DNA of 64,000 nt from Bradyrhizobium sp. cir1 (GTDB taxonomy: Bacteria; Pseudomonadota; Alphaproteobacteria; Rhizobiales; Xanthobacteraceae), in the NCBI RefSeq assembly GCF_014198245.1, contig NZ_JACIHE010000002.1:710275-774274 (forward strand), read 5' to 3'. A program made the translations under genes and the position numbers. Below the pieces are notes generated by a model. That model had not been told where the DNA came from and ran no database searches. It saw nothing but the letters and a program-made list of their open reading frames with translations. This document shows positions 27,430-35,941 of the stretch, one piece after another. Every line of letters begins with the position of its first letter. Positions within the stretch are counted from its first letter, which is position 1.

Positions 27430-28056
27430 CTACTGATCCTTCGCGCTGGCGGTGGAGACCGCCGGCCTGGTATCGCCGAGCGAGACCCAGACGTTGGGAT
27501 CGCTCTGCGACTGGCGCTTGACGAAGCGGTAGCCGGTTTCCGTCCAGGCAATGACGTTCTCGTTCTGATTGTCGAGAACGAACTCGCCCTTGTCGGTCTT
27601 CACGGTCAGCACCGCGTGCCCTTCGCCCTTCTTGTCGCGCACGACGGTGATGAGCAGGGCCTCGCGCGGCCAGCCGGCATCCATCAGCATTTTGCGCTTC
27701 AACAGCACATAATCTTCACAGTCGCCGTAACCGTCCGACGGCAGCGACCACTTCTCGATCACGCCCCAGTGCTCCTGGTCGGTCAAAGGCTTGACGGTCT
27801 CGTTGACCCAGCGATTGACCTTGACGAGGTCGCGCCACGCGGTCTGCGACATCACGATGTCGCGCGGCTGCGTCGGCCCGCCCTGGCACTGCGCGGCGTT
27901 GTCCGCACAGAACTCGACCCAGCCGATCGGCGCACGCGTGGTGTCGCCGAGGCTCGCGAAGAGCAGTCGGCCTTCGCCGGCCTGCGCTGCCGCGCTGATC
28001 CCGAAGAGCATGGCGGCGATCGCCAGTCCCTTCCCCTGTCCCCTGAAATCAAACAT
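27430..28056 (-). CDS. Bacterial transglutaminase-like cysteine protease (BTLCP family)
   Basis: A 208-residue exported protein. The signal peptide spans about residues 1-26 (ending AAAQAGE). The catalytic triad is visible: Cys in GYGDCEDYVLLKR, His in GEGHAVLTV, and Asp in FVLDNQNE. This is the BTLCP family, whose best-known members (LapG) are periplasmic proteases that cleave adhesins and are controlled by c-di-GMP through LapD. No LapD/LapA gene is next to it, so the target is unknown. The ATG at 28056 precedes the signal, with GGGGG upstream; an ATG 10 codons upstream gives extra non-signal sequence. Confidence 0.92.
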   Translation of the reverse strand: MFDFRGQGKGLAIAAMLFGISAAAQAGEGRLLFASLGDTTRAPIGWVEFCADNAAQCQGGPTQPRDIVMSQTAWRDLVKVNRWVNETVKPLTDQEHWGVIEKWSLPSDGYGDCEDYVLLKRKMLMDAGWPREALLITVVRDKKGEGHAVLTVKTDKGEFVLDNQNENVIAWTETGYRFVKRQSQSDPNVWVSLGDTRPAVSTASAKDQ

Positions 28057-28317
28057 TGCGGCCCCCGTTTCTTGTTGGGACCACATTGCGCACGGAGCTT
28101 TTGAGTTGCCGCTAAGTCGACCAAGTCAAGTCGAGACGAATGCGAGTAAAACGAGCCGCGAATTCGATCTATACTTGAATAGAATTCGCGTAAAATTCGA
28201 TATGACTGCAATTGATTCAAGTTTTATCGATTAACGCGGAGACGCTGGCGGAACCGGCATTTCGGCGCGCAAGCGGGCCTCGCGTTAACTCGCGCAGCCC
28301 CGCCTAAACGTACGAAA

Positions 28318-28348
28318 AAGGCGGCGTCCGCATTGCGGAGGCCGCCTT
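28318..28348 (-). terminator. Intrinsic terminator of the PilZ gene
   Basis: AAGGCGGC pairs with GCCGCCTT, with an inner CCGC/GCGG pairing in the loop. On the minus strand the stem runs into a T-run (five T), 39 bases after the PilZ gene stop. Confidence 0.88.
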
Positions 28349-28386
28349 CAAGGCTGGAAAATCGCTGGTTTTGGCGCGGTTGCGTT

Positions 28387-28998
28387 TTACCGCGCGGTAA
28401 CGCTCTCTTCGAGTGTCTCGGCCGGCTGCTCATGCATGAACTCGAGCGCGAAGCCGTCTTCGAGGTTGCGGACCACGCGGCCCTGGACCCGGCCGAGCAG
28501 AACCGTCGATTTCAGCGGCGGCCGGTTCTCGGCGGCGATGGCCGCGCCCGACAGCGACAGGTCGATGATGCGGCAGGTCATCTTGGTGCCGTCCTCGAGC
28601 GTCAGCACCGCGATCGGGTTGCGCGGCACGATACGGTCGTGGCGGCGGTCCTCCGGCAGATTGAGGATGTCGCGGTTGGCGAGCCAGGTCAGCTGTGCGG
28701 CGAGCTTGTCGCGCTTCCTGGGCGTCGCGCCGATCGTCATGGCAAAGCCATTGTCGATGATGCGGGTGATCTTGCCCTCGACGCGGCCGATATGGTCGAG
28801 ATAGGCGACCACGCGGTCGCCGACATTGCCGATGCCGGGGGCGAGCAGAGCGAGGCCGCCCGGCGACATGTTGATGACCTGGCAGGGGAATTCCCGGCGG
28901 TCGGGCAGCATGTAACGGCCGAGCAGGTGCACCTTGACCCGCTGGAAACGCCGACGCTCCTCGGCGGCCGGAAGAAATTTTTTGTTCGCCAACGCCAT
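28387..28998 (-). CDS. Double PilZ domain protein
   Basis: A 203-residue cytoplasmic protein with two PilZ domains. The first has the RxxxR motif in RRRFQRVKV and the [D/N]xSxxG motif in NMSPGGLAL. The second has RRHDR and DLSLSGAAI. Both c-di-GMP-binding signatures look complete, so it should bind two or more c-di-GMP dimers. Such proteins control motility, cell-surface or polysaccharide production. The ATG at 28998 is used; a GTG three codons upstream is possible. Its clear terminator suggests a monocistronic transcript. Confidence 0.92.
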   Translation of the reverse strand: MALANKKFLPAAEERRRFQRVKVHLLGRYMLPDRREFPCQVINMSPGGLALLAPGIGNVGDRVVAYLDHIGRVEGKITRIIDNGFAMTIGATPRKRDKLAAQLTWLANRDILNLPEDRRHDRIVPRNPIAVLTLEDGTKMTCRIIDLSLSGAAIAAENRPPLKSTVLLGRVQGRVVRNLEDGFALEFMHEQPAETLEESVTAR

Positions 28999-29140
28999 TT
29001 TCAACACCCGACCCCCGCCCGGGCGGAGTCCGGCACGACCCTAAGGTGCATAGGGTTAATGCCGCGTTAGGATCGGGCGCGCCTGTTGCGGACAGACACA
29101 ATGCGCTCGAACAGCCACAATCAGAGGCGGGAGCGGCCGG

Positions 29141-30418
29141 TCAAGCCGTCCGTGCCCCCCGCCGGTACAGCAGGAACAGCAGCGTCAGCAGCACGGCGGC
29201 CGACAGCCCGAGCGACCAGTGGATGCCGATCGCCGCGCCGAACACGCCGACCGTGATGCCGCTGAAAGCCCGCATGCCCAGCCCGGCCATATTATAAAGG
29301 CCGACGACGCGGCCGCGGATGTCATGGGGTGCGTTCAGCTGCACCAGGGCCTGTGCCATGGTGTTGAACGACAGCTCGAAGAAGCCCGCGAGGAACAGCA
29401 GCACGATCGCGATTGGATAGATGCGCATTGCGGCGAAGCCGAGCAGCGCCACGCTCCAGAGCATCGCCAGCGTGATCGCGGTGCGCGGCGTGCCCTTCAG
29501 CTGTCCCCAGGATTCCAGCGCGATGCCGGCGAGCAGCGCACCGGCGGCATCCGCCGCGAGCAGCACGCTGTAGGACACGCCGGGATCGCCGTGGCCGAGA
29601 TCGCCCGCGAAGCCCGGCATCTGGGCGTGATAGGCGTTGCCGATCATGAACGAGGTGAGGCCGGCGAGCCACGTCATCGCCGTCAGCACCGGCTGCTTGC
29701 CGATGGCGCGGATGGTGAGCAGGATGTCGGCAAGGCCACGCACGGCGAAGCGTCGCGCAGCCAGGCTCTTGTCCCGCACCGGCGCCCAGAACAGCCAGAG
29801 CAGCATCGGCAGATAGAACAGCGTGTTGAAGATGATGCCGTGCGAGGGGCCGAGCGTCAGCATGATGATCCCGCCGACGGCCGGTCCGACCAGGATGCCG
29901 AGATAGCGCGCCATCGCGTTCAGCCGGACTGCGCTCGGCAGGTCCGCAGGGCCGACGAGATCGTACAGCAGCAGCTGGTTCGGCGTCTGCCACAGCACGC
30001 CGGCGCAGCCGTGGATCACCAGCAGCAGCATTGCGTGCCACATCTCGATCGTGTCGGTGAGGAAGAAGAAGCCCCATCCGGCGGAGGCTACAATGAACAG
30101 CAGCATGCCGCACTGGATGATGCGGCGCGGATCAAACCGGTCGGCGAGACCACCGACCGCGACGGAGAACAGCAGGAACGGCAGCCAGTGTGACAGCACG
30201 GCAAAACCGCCCAGCGTCGGCGAATGGAATTTCTGGAACACCACCCAATAGCTGATCACATGCTCGATATTGTCCGCCATCATCGCCAGCACGTAGGCTG
30301 TGAACTGGAAACGATACGGCACGGACCTCATCGCCGCGAACGAGCCGGACGCGACCACGGGATTTTGGGGAAGGGGGTTCAAGCGGGCACCTGGGTGGGA
30401 CTTCGTCCGGCCATACAC
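29141..30418 (-). CDS. MFS transporter, enterobactin-exporter-like (MFS_3)
   Basis: About 410-425 residues with 12 predicted helices. The A-motif between helices 2 and 3 reads GGLADRFDPRRI, and the C-terminal half has a similar loop (NAPHDIRGRVVGLYN), which is typical for the MFS_3 group. The N-terminal start is uncertain: an ATG at 30418 gives 29 residues before the conserved MRSVPYRFQF stretch, and a TTG near 30382 and the ATG at 30331 are alternatives. These exporters move small molecules out of the cytoplasm using the proton gradient; the substrate is unknown. It is flanked by repeats and a separate alcohol dehydrogenase gene. Confidence 0.88.
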   Translation of the reverse strand: MYGRTKSHPGARLNPLPQNPVVASGSFAAMRSVPYRFQFTAYVLAMMADNIEHVISYWVVFQKFHSPTLGGFAVLSHWLPFLLFSVAVGGLADRFDPRRIIQCGMLLFIVASAGWGFFFLTDTIEMWHAMLLLVIHGCAGVLWQTPNQLLLYDLVGPADLPSAVRLNAMARYLGILVGPAVGGIIMLTLGPSHGIIFNTLFYLPMLLWLFWAPVRDKSLAARRFAVRGLADILLTIRAIGKQPVLTAMTWLAGLTSFMIGNAYHAQMPGFAGDLGHGDPGVSYSVLLAADAAGALLAGIALESWGQLKGTPRTAITLAMLWSVALLGFAAMRIYPIAIVLLFLAGFFELSFNTMAQALVQLNAPHDIRGRVVGLYNMAGLGMRAFSGITVGVFGAAIGIHWSLGLSAAVLLTLLFLLYRRGARTA

Positions 30419-30492
30419 GGTTGCAGGTGAAGCCTCAAGACGCTTGGGTGTGCTTGAAGATCAGCCATGCGCTGCAGCCACACACTCCACCG

Positions 30493-30609
30493 TCATCCTG
30501 AGGTGCGAGCGAAGCGAGCCTCGAAGGATGGGCCGCAATCGCCCGTGGCCCATCCTTCGAGGCTCCCCTTGCGATGCTGACGCATCGCAAGGGGAGCACC
30601 TCAGGATGA
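30493..30609. repeat. Nested palindromic repeat (cruciform type)
   Basis: Outer arms TCATCCTGAGGTGC (30493-30506) and GCACCTCAGGATGA (30596-30609). Inside, CCTCGAAGGATGGGCC pairs with GGCCCATCCTTCGAGG, and CCCCTTGCGATG pairs with CATCGCAAGGGG. This three-stem element lies between the MFS gene and the next repeat. Confidence 0.9.
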
Positions 30610-30631
30610 TGGCGGTGGTTGTTGTAGGCGC

Positions 30632-30702
30632 CGTAGCCCGGATGAGCGGAGCGATATCCGGGGCTGTTATTCCCGCATATCGCTCCGCTCATGCGGGCTA
30701 CG
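30632..30702. repeat. GTAGCCCG-type palindromic repeat, copy 1
   Basis: Arms CGTAGCCCGGATGAGCGGAG and CTCCGCTCATGCGGGCTACG enclose a short GATATCC/ATAT region. Related copies lie at 47063-47180 (degenerate) and 49135-49212. Confidence 0.88.
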
Positions 30703-30795
30703 AGACTGCCGGCTTGGCACGATCGCCCATCTCACATACGCTTGTCTTCAGCCCGCGCGACCAACCATAACAAAGCGGGCACCGAGGAAACAGCC

Positions 30796-31947
30796 ATGCA
30801 ACAGATCCGCGTCTGCACCCACGCTGGTCCCGGCTCGGAGCCCGTCATCCGCACCGTGCCGTGGCCGAAGGTCGGCAAGAAGGCCGCGCTGATCAAGGTC
30901 GGCGCCTGCGGTATCTGTGGCACCGATCTGCATATCCTGAAGGGCCACTGGCCGAAGCCGCTGCCCTGGCCGTTCACGCTCGGCCACGAGCTCGGCGGCA
31001 TCATCGTCGAATGCGGCGAGGAGTTCACCGAGGACTTCATGAGCAAGCCGCTGACCGTCGGCTCCAAGGTGATGATCCCGCCGCTGATGCCCTGCGGCCG
31101 ATGCTATTACTGTATCCATTATCCGCAGACCGCGAACAAGTGCCTGACGCCGGTCTATTACGGCCGTTATCTCGGCTTCGACAAGGCGCCGCACATGTGG
31201 GGCGGCTGGGCCGAATATGTCTATGTCGATCTCGAGATGCTGCCGGGCACCAAGATCTACAAGCTGCCCGACGACATGTCGCTGCGCCTCGGCGCGCTGT
31301 CGGAGCCGCTGACCTCCTGCATCCGCGCCTTCAACCGCGCCACCCGCGCCGGCGGCTTCAGCTGGGGCGACACGGTGGTGATCCAGGGCTCCGGTCCAAT
31401 CGGCATTCTCGCGGTCGCCGCCGCAAAGGAGATGGGAGCAGGGCGCGTGATCTGCGTCGGCGCGCCGGAGGAGCCGCGGCTCAAGCTCGCGCGCGAGTTC
31501 GGCGCGGAGGCGACTGTGAACATCGAAGAGCTCAAGTCGGCGCAGGATCGCATCGATCGCGTGCGGAAAATCGTCGGCGGCTTTGGCGCTGATCTCGTGA
31601 TGGATTGCTCGGGCCATCCCACCGCCGGCCCGGAAGGCATCGAGATGCTGCGCGACGGCGGCACCTATGTCGAGATGGGCCAGTTCACCGACGCCGGCTC
31701 GATCGACACGTCATGGCACCGCATCTGCACCAAGGATCTCAACGTGCTGGGATCCTGGGGCTTCACGGGCAACGATCTTCCGCTCGGCGTCGACATGCTC
31801 TACCGCACGCGTGACAAATATCCGTGGCTGAAGATGCAGACGATCTACCCGTTCACCGAAGAGGGCGTCGCGCAGGCGGTGAAGGACGCGATGGCAATGA
31901 AGACGGTGAAGTCGACCATCGTGCCGTGGCCGGAACTGGTGGAATAG
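30796..31947 (+). CDS. Zinc-dependent alcohol dehydrogenase family protein
   Basis: A 383-residue medium-chain dehydrogenase. The catalytic zinc ligands are seen as Cys in ACGICGTDLH with His/Glu in GHELGG, and the structural zinc site has Cys residues in PCGRCYYCIH and NKCL. The NAD(P)-binding motif GSGPIG follows at about residue 195. The family includes threonine and sorbitol dehydrogenases; a few residues differ in the substrate pocket, and the substrate is unknown. GAGGAAA precedes the ATG at 30796. It stands alone, followed by a gene relic. Confidence 0.92.
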   Translation: MQQIRVCTHAGPGSEPVIRTVPWPKVGKKAALIKVGACGICGTDLHILKGHWPKPLPWPFTLGHELGGIIVECGEEFTEDFMSKPLTVGSKVMIPPLMPCGRCYYCIHYPQTANKCLTPVYYGRYLGFDKAPHMWGGWAEYVYVDLEMLPGTKIYKLPDDMSLRLGALSEPLTSCIRAFNRATRAGGFSWGDTVVIQGSGPIGILAVAAAKEMGAGRVICVGAPEEPRLKLAREFGAEATVNIEELKSAQDRIDRVRKIVGGFGADLVMDCSGHPTAGPEGIEMLRDGGTYVEMGQFTDAGSIDTSWHRICTKDLNVLGSWGFTGNDLPLGVDMLYRTRDKYPWLKMQTIYPFTEEGVAQAVKDAMAMKTVKSTIVPWPELVE

Positions 31948-32025
31948 CCACAGTCCTTTGGACACCGCACGCTGTTCTTTCGCGACTCCGACGGCAATCT
32001 TCTGGAGGTCTATGCCGAAATCTGA
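31948..32025 (+). pseudogene. C-terminal relic of a VOC/glyoxalase-family gene
   Basis: The frame reads PQSFGHRTLFFRDSDGNLLE and VYAEI before TGA (32023-32025). This is the characteristic last beta-strand unit of vicinal-oxygen-chelate proteins, where the Glu of the LLEVY segment is a metal ligand. The rest of the gene is absent: upstream in-frame sequence is the end of the dehydrogenase gene. It is a 25-codon fragment left by deletion. Confidence 0.78.
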
Positions 32026-32136
32026 ACTGCCAGAGCCGGCCGATGCCCGAAAAGTTCCACCGGGAAACCGCAAGTTATTCACGTGGAGGTGAAACTTAAG
32101 TCCCAGTTCCGGCTTTCAGTTCGCGGGAGAGGTCTC

Positions 32137-32649
32137 GTGAAGCGAATCCTGAAACCCGTCACTTACATCCTGGCTGCGATCTACTTCCTGGTGGATGCGG
32201 TCTTCATGGCCGTGGCAAGGCCCATTGCGCGCTGGATCGGGCGGCATTTCGAATTCAGGCGGTTGCGCGGCTGGATCAGATCGCTGCCGCCCTATCCCTC
32301 GCTCGCCTTGTTTTCCGTGCCTGTCATCATTCTGGAGCCGATCAAGCCGGTCGCAGCCTACCTCGCTGCAACCGGTCAGGTCGTGAGCGGTGCGGCGACT
32401 TTCATCATCGGCGAGCTGCTCAAGCTCGTGCTGGTGGAGCGCCTGTTCCATCTTACGCGGGACAAGCTGATGCGGATTCCGGCTTTCGCCTGGACGTATG
32501 GCAAGTTCACCGAGATGAAAGCGTGGCTGCAGGCAACCGAAGCCTGGCGGGCCATCCGGGCCTTGAGCCGCGCGGCGAAGGAGGCTGTTGCGCGGGCAAG
32601 AGCCAAGCTGGTCGGCAGCTTCAGCAGGCTGGCGACCTCAAGGGACTAG
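32137..32649 (+). CDS. Two-helix membrane protein, unknown function
   Basis: About 170 residues with two hydrophobic segments (residues about 5-26, VTYILAAIYFLVDAVFMAVA, and about 55-75, SLALFSVPVIILEPIKPV) and a third weaker one (AATFIIGELLKLVLVERLF), then a long amphipathic, Ala/Arg-rich helix to the C-terminus. The GTG at 32137 has GGAGAGG upstream; a GTG at 32083 would add 18 residues. I do not recognise the family with certainty; similar proteins occur across Bradyrhizobium. Confidence 0.68.
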   Translation: MKRILKPVTYILAAIYFLVDAVFMAVARPIARWIGRHFEFRRLRGWIRSLPPYPSLALFSVPVIILEPIKPVAAYLAATGQVVSGAATFIIGELLKLVLVERLFHLTRDKLMRIPAFAWTYGKFTEMKAWLQATEAWRAIRALSRAAKEAVARARAKLVGSFSRLATSRD

Positions 32650-32672
32650 ACCAGAACCAGCCGCATTGCCCT

Positions 32673-33026
32673 CTATACGAGCTTGCGCGCAGCGGCGGTG
32701 GCCTTGTCGCCGGTGTTCGGCGTACCGGTCGGCTCGATCAGCATGAGATGGACCTCCTCGCGCGCGACCGGGCGATGTTCGACCCCCTTGGGTACGACGT
32801 AGAGTTCGCCCGGGCCGAGCGTCACCGTGCGATCACGCAGTTCGATGTCGAGACGGCCCTTCAGAACCAGAAAGAAATCGTCGGTGTCATCGTGCTTGTG
32901 CCAGGTGAACTCGCCCTTCACCTTCACCACCATCACGTCGCAATCGTTGAAGGTCGTGACCGTGCGCGGCGACCAATAATCCCCAAAGGTCGCGAGCTTG
33001 TCGGTAAGCGATATGCTGTCGGTCAT
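32673..33026 (-). CDS. Cupin-domain protein
   Basis: A 117-residue single-cupin protein. The first motif WHKHDDTDDFFLVLKGRLDI and second motif GPGELYVVPKGVEHRPV include a His-x-His pair and Glu/Asp that can bind a metal, and a His at the end of the second motif. The pattern resembles small cupins related to mannose-6-phosphate isomerase or dioxygenases. GGGGG precedes the ATG at 33026. Its upstream region carries a truncated YkgJ-type gene. Confidence 0.88.
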   Translation of the reverse strand: MTDSISLTDKLATFGDYWSPRTVTTFNDCDVMVVKVKGEFTWHKHDDTDDFFLVLKGRLDIELRDRTVTLGPGELYVVPKGVEHRPVAREEVHLMLIEPTGTPNTGDKATAAARKLV

Positions 33027-33090
33027 GTGTCCCCCGGCTTTGTGTCTCCGTGGGGCACGATTTGGGATCGAATTTCCGGCGCGACAAGTC

Positions 33091-33246
33091 CTCGCATTCA
33101 CTCGGCCGCGCGGCGTAGATTGCGCAGCCGCGGCCGGGTTCGCAGTGCCGGCACCAGGTGTTCGCGGGCTTGGCCAGCGCCTCGATGGCCATCACCTTGC
33201 AGCAGAGCGTGCAGTCGCCGCAGCTGCGTTTGACGGAGGACGTCAC
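33091..33246 (-). pseudogene. Truncated YkgJ-type zinc/iron-chelating domain gene
   Basis: From the GTG at 33246 the frame encodes VKRSCGDCTLCCKVMAIEAL, then NTWCRHCEPGRGCAIYAARP and SEC, the conserved Cys-rich start of YkgJ-family (CxxCxxCC) proteins. After about 52 residues the similarity stops, where intact proteins of about 100 residues would continue with a hydrophobic motif. The frame then runs on into the cupin gene in another reading frame without family character. It is a 3'-truncated relic. Confidence 0.75.
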
Positions 33247-33491
33247 GCGGTCATTCCCATTAATTCGGTGGGTCTCAGGGTAGTGGAGGTGGCTGCAAAA
33301 ATCCTCTGCAACCTTCAGGCGCGGCTCTCTCCGGAAAGCCATGCATCAAAGGCATGGTGATTTGGCTGCGCTTGGCGTAAAGAGCCCCCAATCAAATCGC
33401 CAGCGTGCGGCCAGGCCCATTGCCGCGCACGCCAGCTCAGGTCCGTCGGGTTCATCGTTCCGCGCCTGAATTAACCAAGGTTTCCCATCCC

Positions 33492-35435
33492 GTGTCTGTT
33501 CCGGCCCTGACCCCGCCGCTCGCCCGAGCTTTGGCCGAGCGGAACTATGATTCACTGACCCCCGTCCAGCTCGCGGTGCTCGCCCACGAAGCCACCAGCC
33601 GCGACCTCTTGGTGTCGGCCCAGACCGGCTCCGGCAAGACTGTCGCTTACGGTTTGGCCATCGCCAAAAATCTGCTTGATGACGCCGAGCAGTTCGGACC
33701 CGCGGCCGCGCCGCTCGCCTTGATCGTCGCGCCGACCCGCGAGCTCGCCCTTCAGGTTCAGCGCGAGCTGGCCTGGCTGTATGGGCATGCGGGCGGGCGC
33801 GTCGTCTCCTGCGTCGGCGGCATGGATCCGCGGCGCGAGCAGCGCGAGCTCGCCGCCGGCGCCCACATCGTCGTCGGCACGCCCGGGCGGCTGTGCGATC
33901 ATCTGCGGCGCGGCCGTCTCGATATCTCCGAACTCACCGCCGTGGTGCTCGACGAAGCCGACGAGATGCTCAATCTCGGTTTTCGCGAGGACATGGAATT
34001 CATCCTCGAGACCACGCCGGAGACGCGCCGCACGCTGCTGTTCTCGGCGACGTTTCCGCGCGGCATCGTCGCGCTGGCGAGGCAATATCAGCGTGACGCC
34101 TTCCGGATCGAGGTCGCCGGCGACGAGGGTGGTCATGCCGATATCGAGTATCGCGCGATCCGCATCGCGCCCGCCGACGTCGAGCATGCCGTCGTCAACG
34201 TGCTGCGTTTCTACGAGGCGCCGAGCGCGCTGGTGTTCTGCAGCACGCGCGATGCCGTCAGGCATTTGCAGGCAGCGCTCCTGGAGCGCGGCTTTGCCGT
34301 GGTCGCCCTGTCGGGCGAGCTGACGCAGAACGAGCGGACCCTGGCGCTGCAGTCGCTGCGCGACGGACGCGCCCGCGTCTGCGTCGCGACCGACGTCGCC
34401 GCCCGCGGCATCGATCTGCCGAGCCTCGACCTCGTCATCCATGCGGACCTGCCCAACGACGCCGAAGTGATGCAGCACCGCTCGGGCCGCACCGGGCGTG
34501 CGGGCCGGAAGGGGACGAGCGTCCTGCTGGTGCCGCCCGCGCGGCGGCGGCGCGCCGAGTTGCTGCTGAACCTCTCGGGCATCGACGCGGCCTGGGGCAC
34601 GGCGCCGCAGGCGGACGAAATCCGCAAGCTCGATCACGCGCGCATGAAGGACGTGCTGTTCACCGAGGAGACCGCTCCCGACGACCTGGCCTTGGCGCAG
34701 GCGCTATTGGCCGAGCGGTCGGCCGAAGACATCGCCGCGGCGCTCGCGCGGCTTTATCGCGCGCGGCTGCCGGCGCCCGAAGACATCATCGATCCCGGCG
34801 AGCGGACCGTCCGGCCGCGCGACGAGCGTGGTCGTGACAGGTTTGAAGGCAGTGACGATCGTCCCGCCAAGCCGCGATCGAAGTCCGGAAAAGCGTCGCC
34901 GAAGCACGCCATGGCGGAGGGCAGCGTCTGGTTCCGCGCCGCGATCGGGCGGCGCAAGAATGCGGAGGCGCGCTGGCTGCTGCCAATGATCTGCCGCAGA
35001 GGCGGCATCGACAAGCGCGACATCGGTGCCATCAAGATCATGGACACCACCACCGAGTTCGAGATTTCCGAGCGGGTTGCGGAGTCCTTCGCCGCGAAGG
35101 TCAAGCGTCCGGACAAGGAGGACAGCATCCGCATCGAGCCGATGGCGGATGCGCCGCAGCGGGAAGAGCGTTCGGAAGAGCGGTCACACGCGCCGCGGCG
35201 TGAGCGCGGCGAGAACGATCATCGTGAACGTCGCGACGATCGCCCGCGCGATGCAGGTGGATTCAAGTCTCGCGACAAAGCCGACGGCGAGCGCCGGCCG
35301 AAATTCAATGATGCTTCTTCGTTCGGAAAGAAAAAGAAGCACAAGGGCAAGCCGGGCCACGCAGAGCCGTCGGTCACGCCGTGGCCGGTCAAGGGTGCGC
35401 CCGGAAAGAAATCAAAGAAGAAGCGTCGGGGCTGA
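33492..35435 (+). CDS. DEAD-box RNA helicase with DbpA-type RNA-binding domain
   Basis: A 647-residue helicase. Core motifs are all present: Q motif (YDSLTPVQ), motif I AQTGSGKT, Ia PTRELA, II DEAD, III SAT, V ATDVAARGID, and VI HRSGRTGRAG. A DbpA-type C-terminal domain follows (VWFRAAIGRRKNAEARWLLP and onward, about residues 480-550), which in DbpA binds 23S rRNA hairpin 92. The tail (560-647) is Arg/Lys/Glu-rich and disordered. It probably works in ribosome assembly or mRNA unwinding, perhaps in the cold. The GTG at 33492 starts the conserved segment SVPALTPPLARAL. A shared terminator follows. Confidence 0.94.
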   Translation: MSVPALTPPLARALAERNYDSLTPVQLAVLAHEATSRDLLVSAQTGSGKTVAYGLAIAKNLLDDAEQFGPAAAPLALIVAPTRELALQVQRELAWLYGHAGGRVVSCVGGMDPRREQRELAAGAHIVVGTPGRLCDHLRRGRLDISELTAVVLDEADEMLNLGFREDMEFILETTPETRRTLLFSATFPRGIVALARQYQRDAFRIEVAGDEGGHADIEYRAIRIAPADVEHAVVNVLRFYEAPSALVFCSTRDAVRHLQAALLERGFAVVALSGELTQNERTLALQSLRDGRARVCVATDVAARGIDLPSLDLVIHADLPNDAEVMQHRSGRTGRAGRKGTSVLLVPPARRRRAELLLNLSGIDAAWGTAPQADEIRKLDHARMKDVLFTEETAPDDLALAQALLAERSAEDIAAALARLYRARLPAPEDIIDPGERTVRPRDERGRDRFEGSDDRPAKPRSKSGKASPKHAMAEGSVWFRAAIGRRKNAEARWLLPMICRRGGIDKRDIGAIKIMDTTTEFEISERVAESFAAKVKRPDKEDSIRIEPMADAPQREERSEERSHAPRRERGENDHRERRDDRPRDAGGFKSRDKADGERRPKFNDASSFGKKKKHKGKPGHAEPSVTPWPVKGAPGKKSKKKRRG

Positions 35436-35460
35436 GCGACGCCAGATCATGCAGACAGCA

Positions 35461-35492
35461 ATGATGCCGCCGGATTGCGCCGGCGGCATCAT
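35461..35492. terminator. Bidirectional terminator between convergent genes
   Basis: A perfect 13-base stem (ATGATGCCGCCGG / CCGGCGGCATCAT) with a 6-base loop lies between the helicase gene and the poly-Gly protein gene. The stem is GC-rich with no T-run on the plus strand. Confidence 0.85.
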
Positions 35493-35511
35493 CTGAAAAG
35501 CCTGTGTGGAC

Positions 35512-35820
35512 TCAGCGGCCGCCGCCACCGCCACCACCACCTCCTCCGCCGCCGCCACCACCGCCCGCGTCGCGCAGCGCCGAATTGTAGCGCGGGTCGG
35601 TCTGCCTCATGTAAGCGGGCGAGATATCATGGGTGGGACGAACGACGCGACGTCCGCCGCCCTGGTTCGGCAGCTCGATCAGGCCGGCACAGCCCTCGAA
35701 AAAGGCGAACTCGCAGCCATAGGTGCGATACTGCGCCGCGTTGGCGCTGGTCGCGCTGAACGCAGCCGTCGCAGCGAATGCAATCAAGGCAACTTTCGAC
35801 AATGTGAGTTTCATGGACAT
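35512..35820 (-). CDS. Secreted protein with a polyglycine tail
   Basis: A 102-residue exported protein. Signal peptide residues 1-28 (ALIAFAATAAFSATSANAAQ), then a conserved-looking core with two Cys (YGCEFAFFEGCAGLIELP) that could form a disulfide, a basic patch (GRRVVRPTHD), and 16 consecutive Gly before a final Arg. The tail is encoded by GGC/GGT/GGA codons and so is not a simple nucleotide repeat alone. The role is unknown. A strong terminator stands on its 3' side. Confidence 0.78.
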   Translation of the reverse strand: MSMKLTLSKVALIAFAATAAFSATSANAAQYRTYGCEFAFFEGCAGLIELPNQGGGRRVVRPTHDISPAYMRQTDPRYNSALRDAGGGGGGGGGGGGGGGGR

Positions 35821-35941
35821 TCTCCAGTCTCGGTTCGGCGAGACCGGAACGGCCCGCGCAGTTCTTCGACGGGAGCTGGCCGAAAGCGGTTCGAGGACGC
35901 GGCTTCACGCCCGCGTGAGCCGGGATTGACCGGCTGGGACG

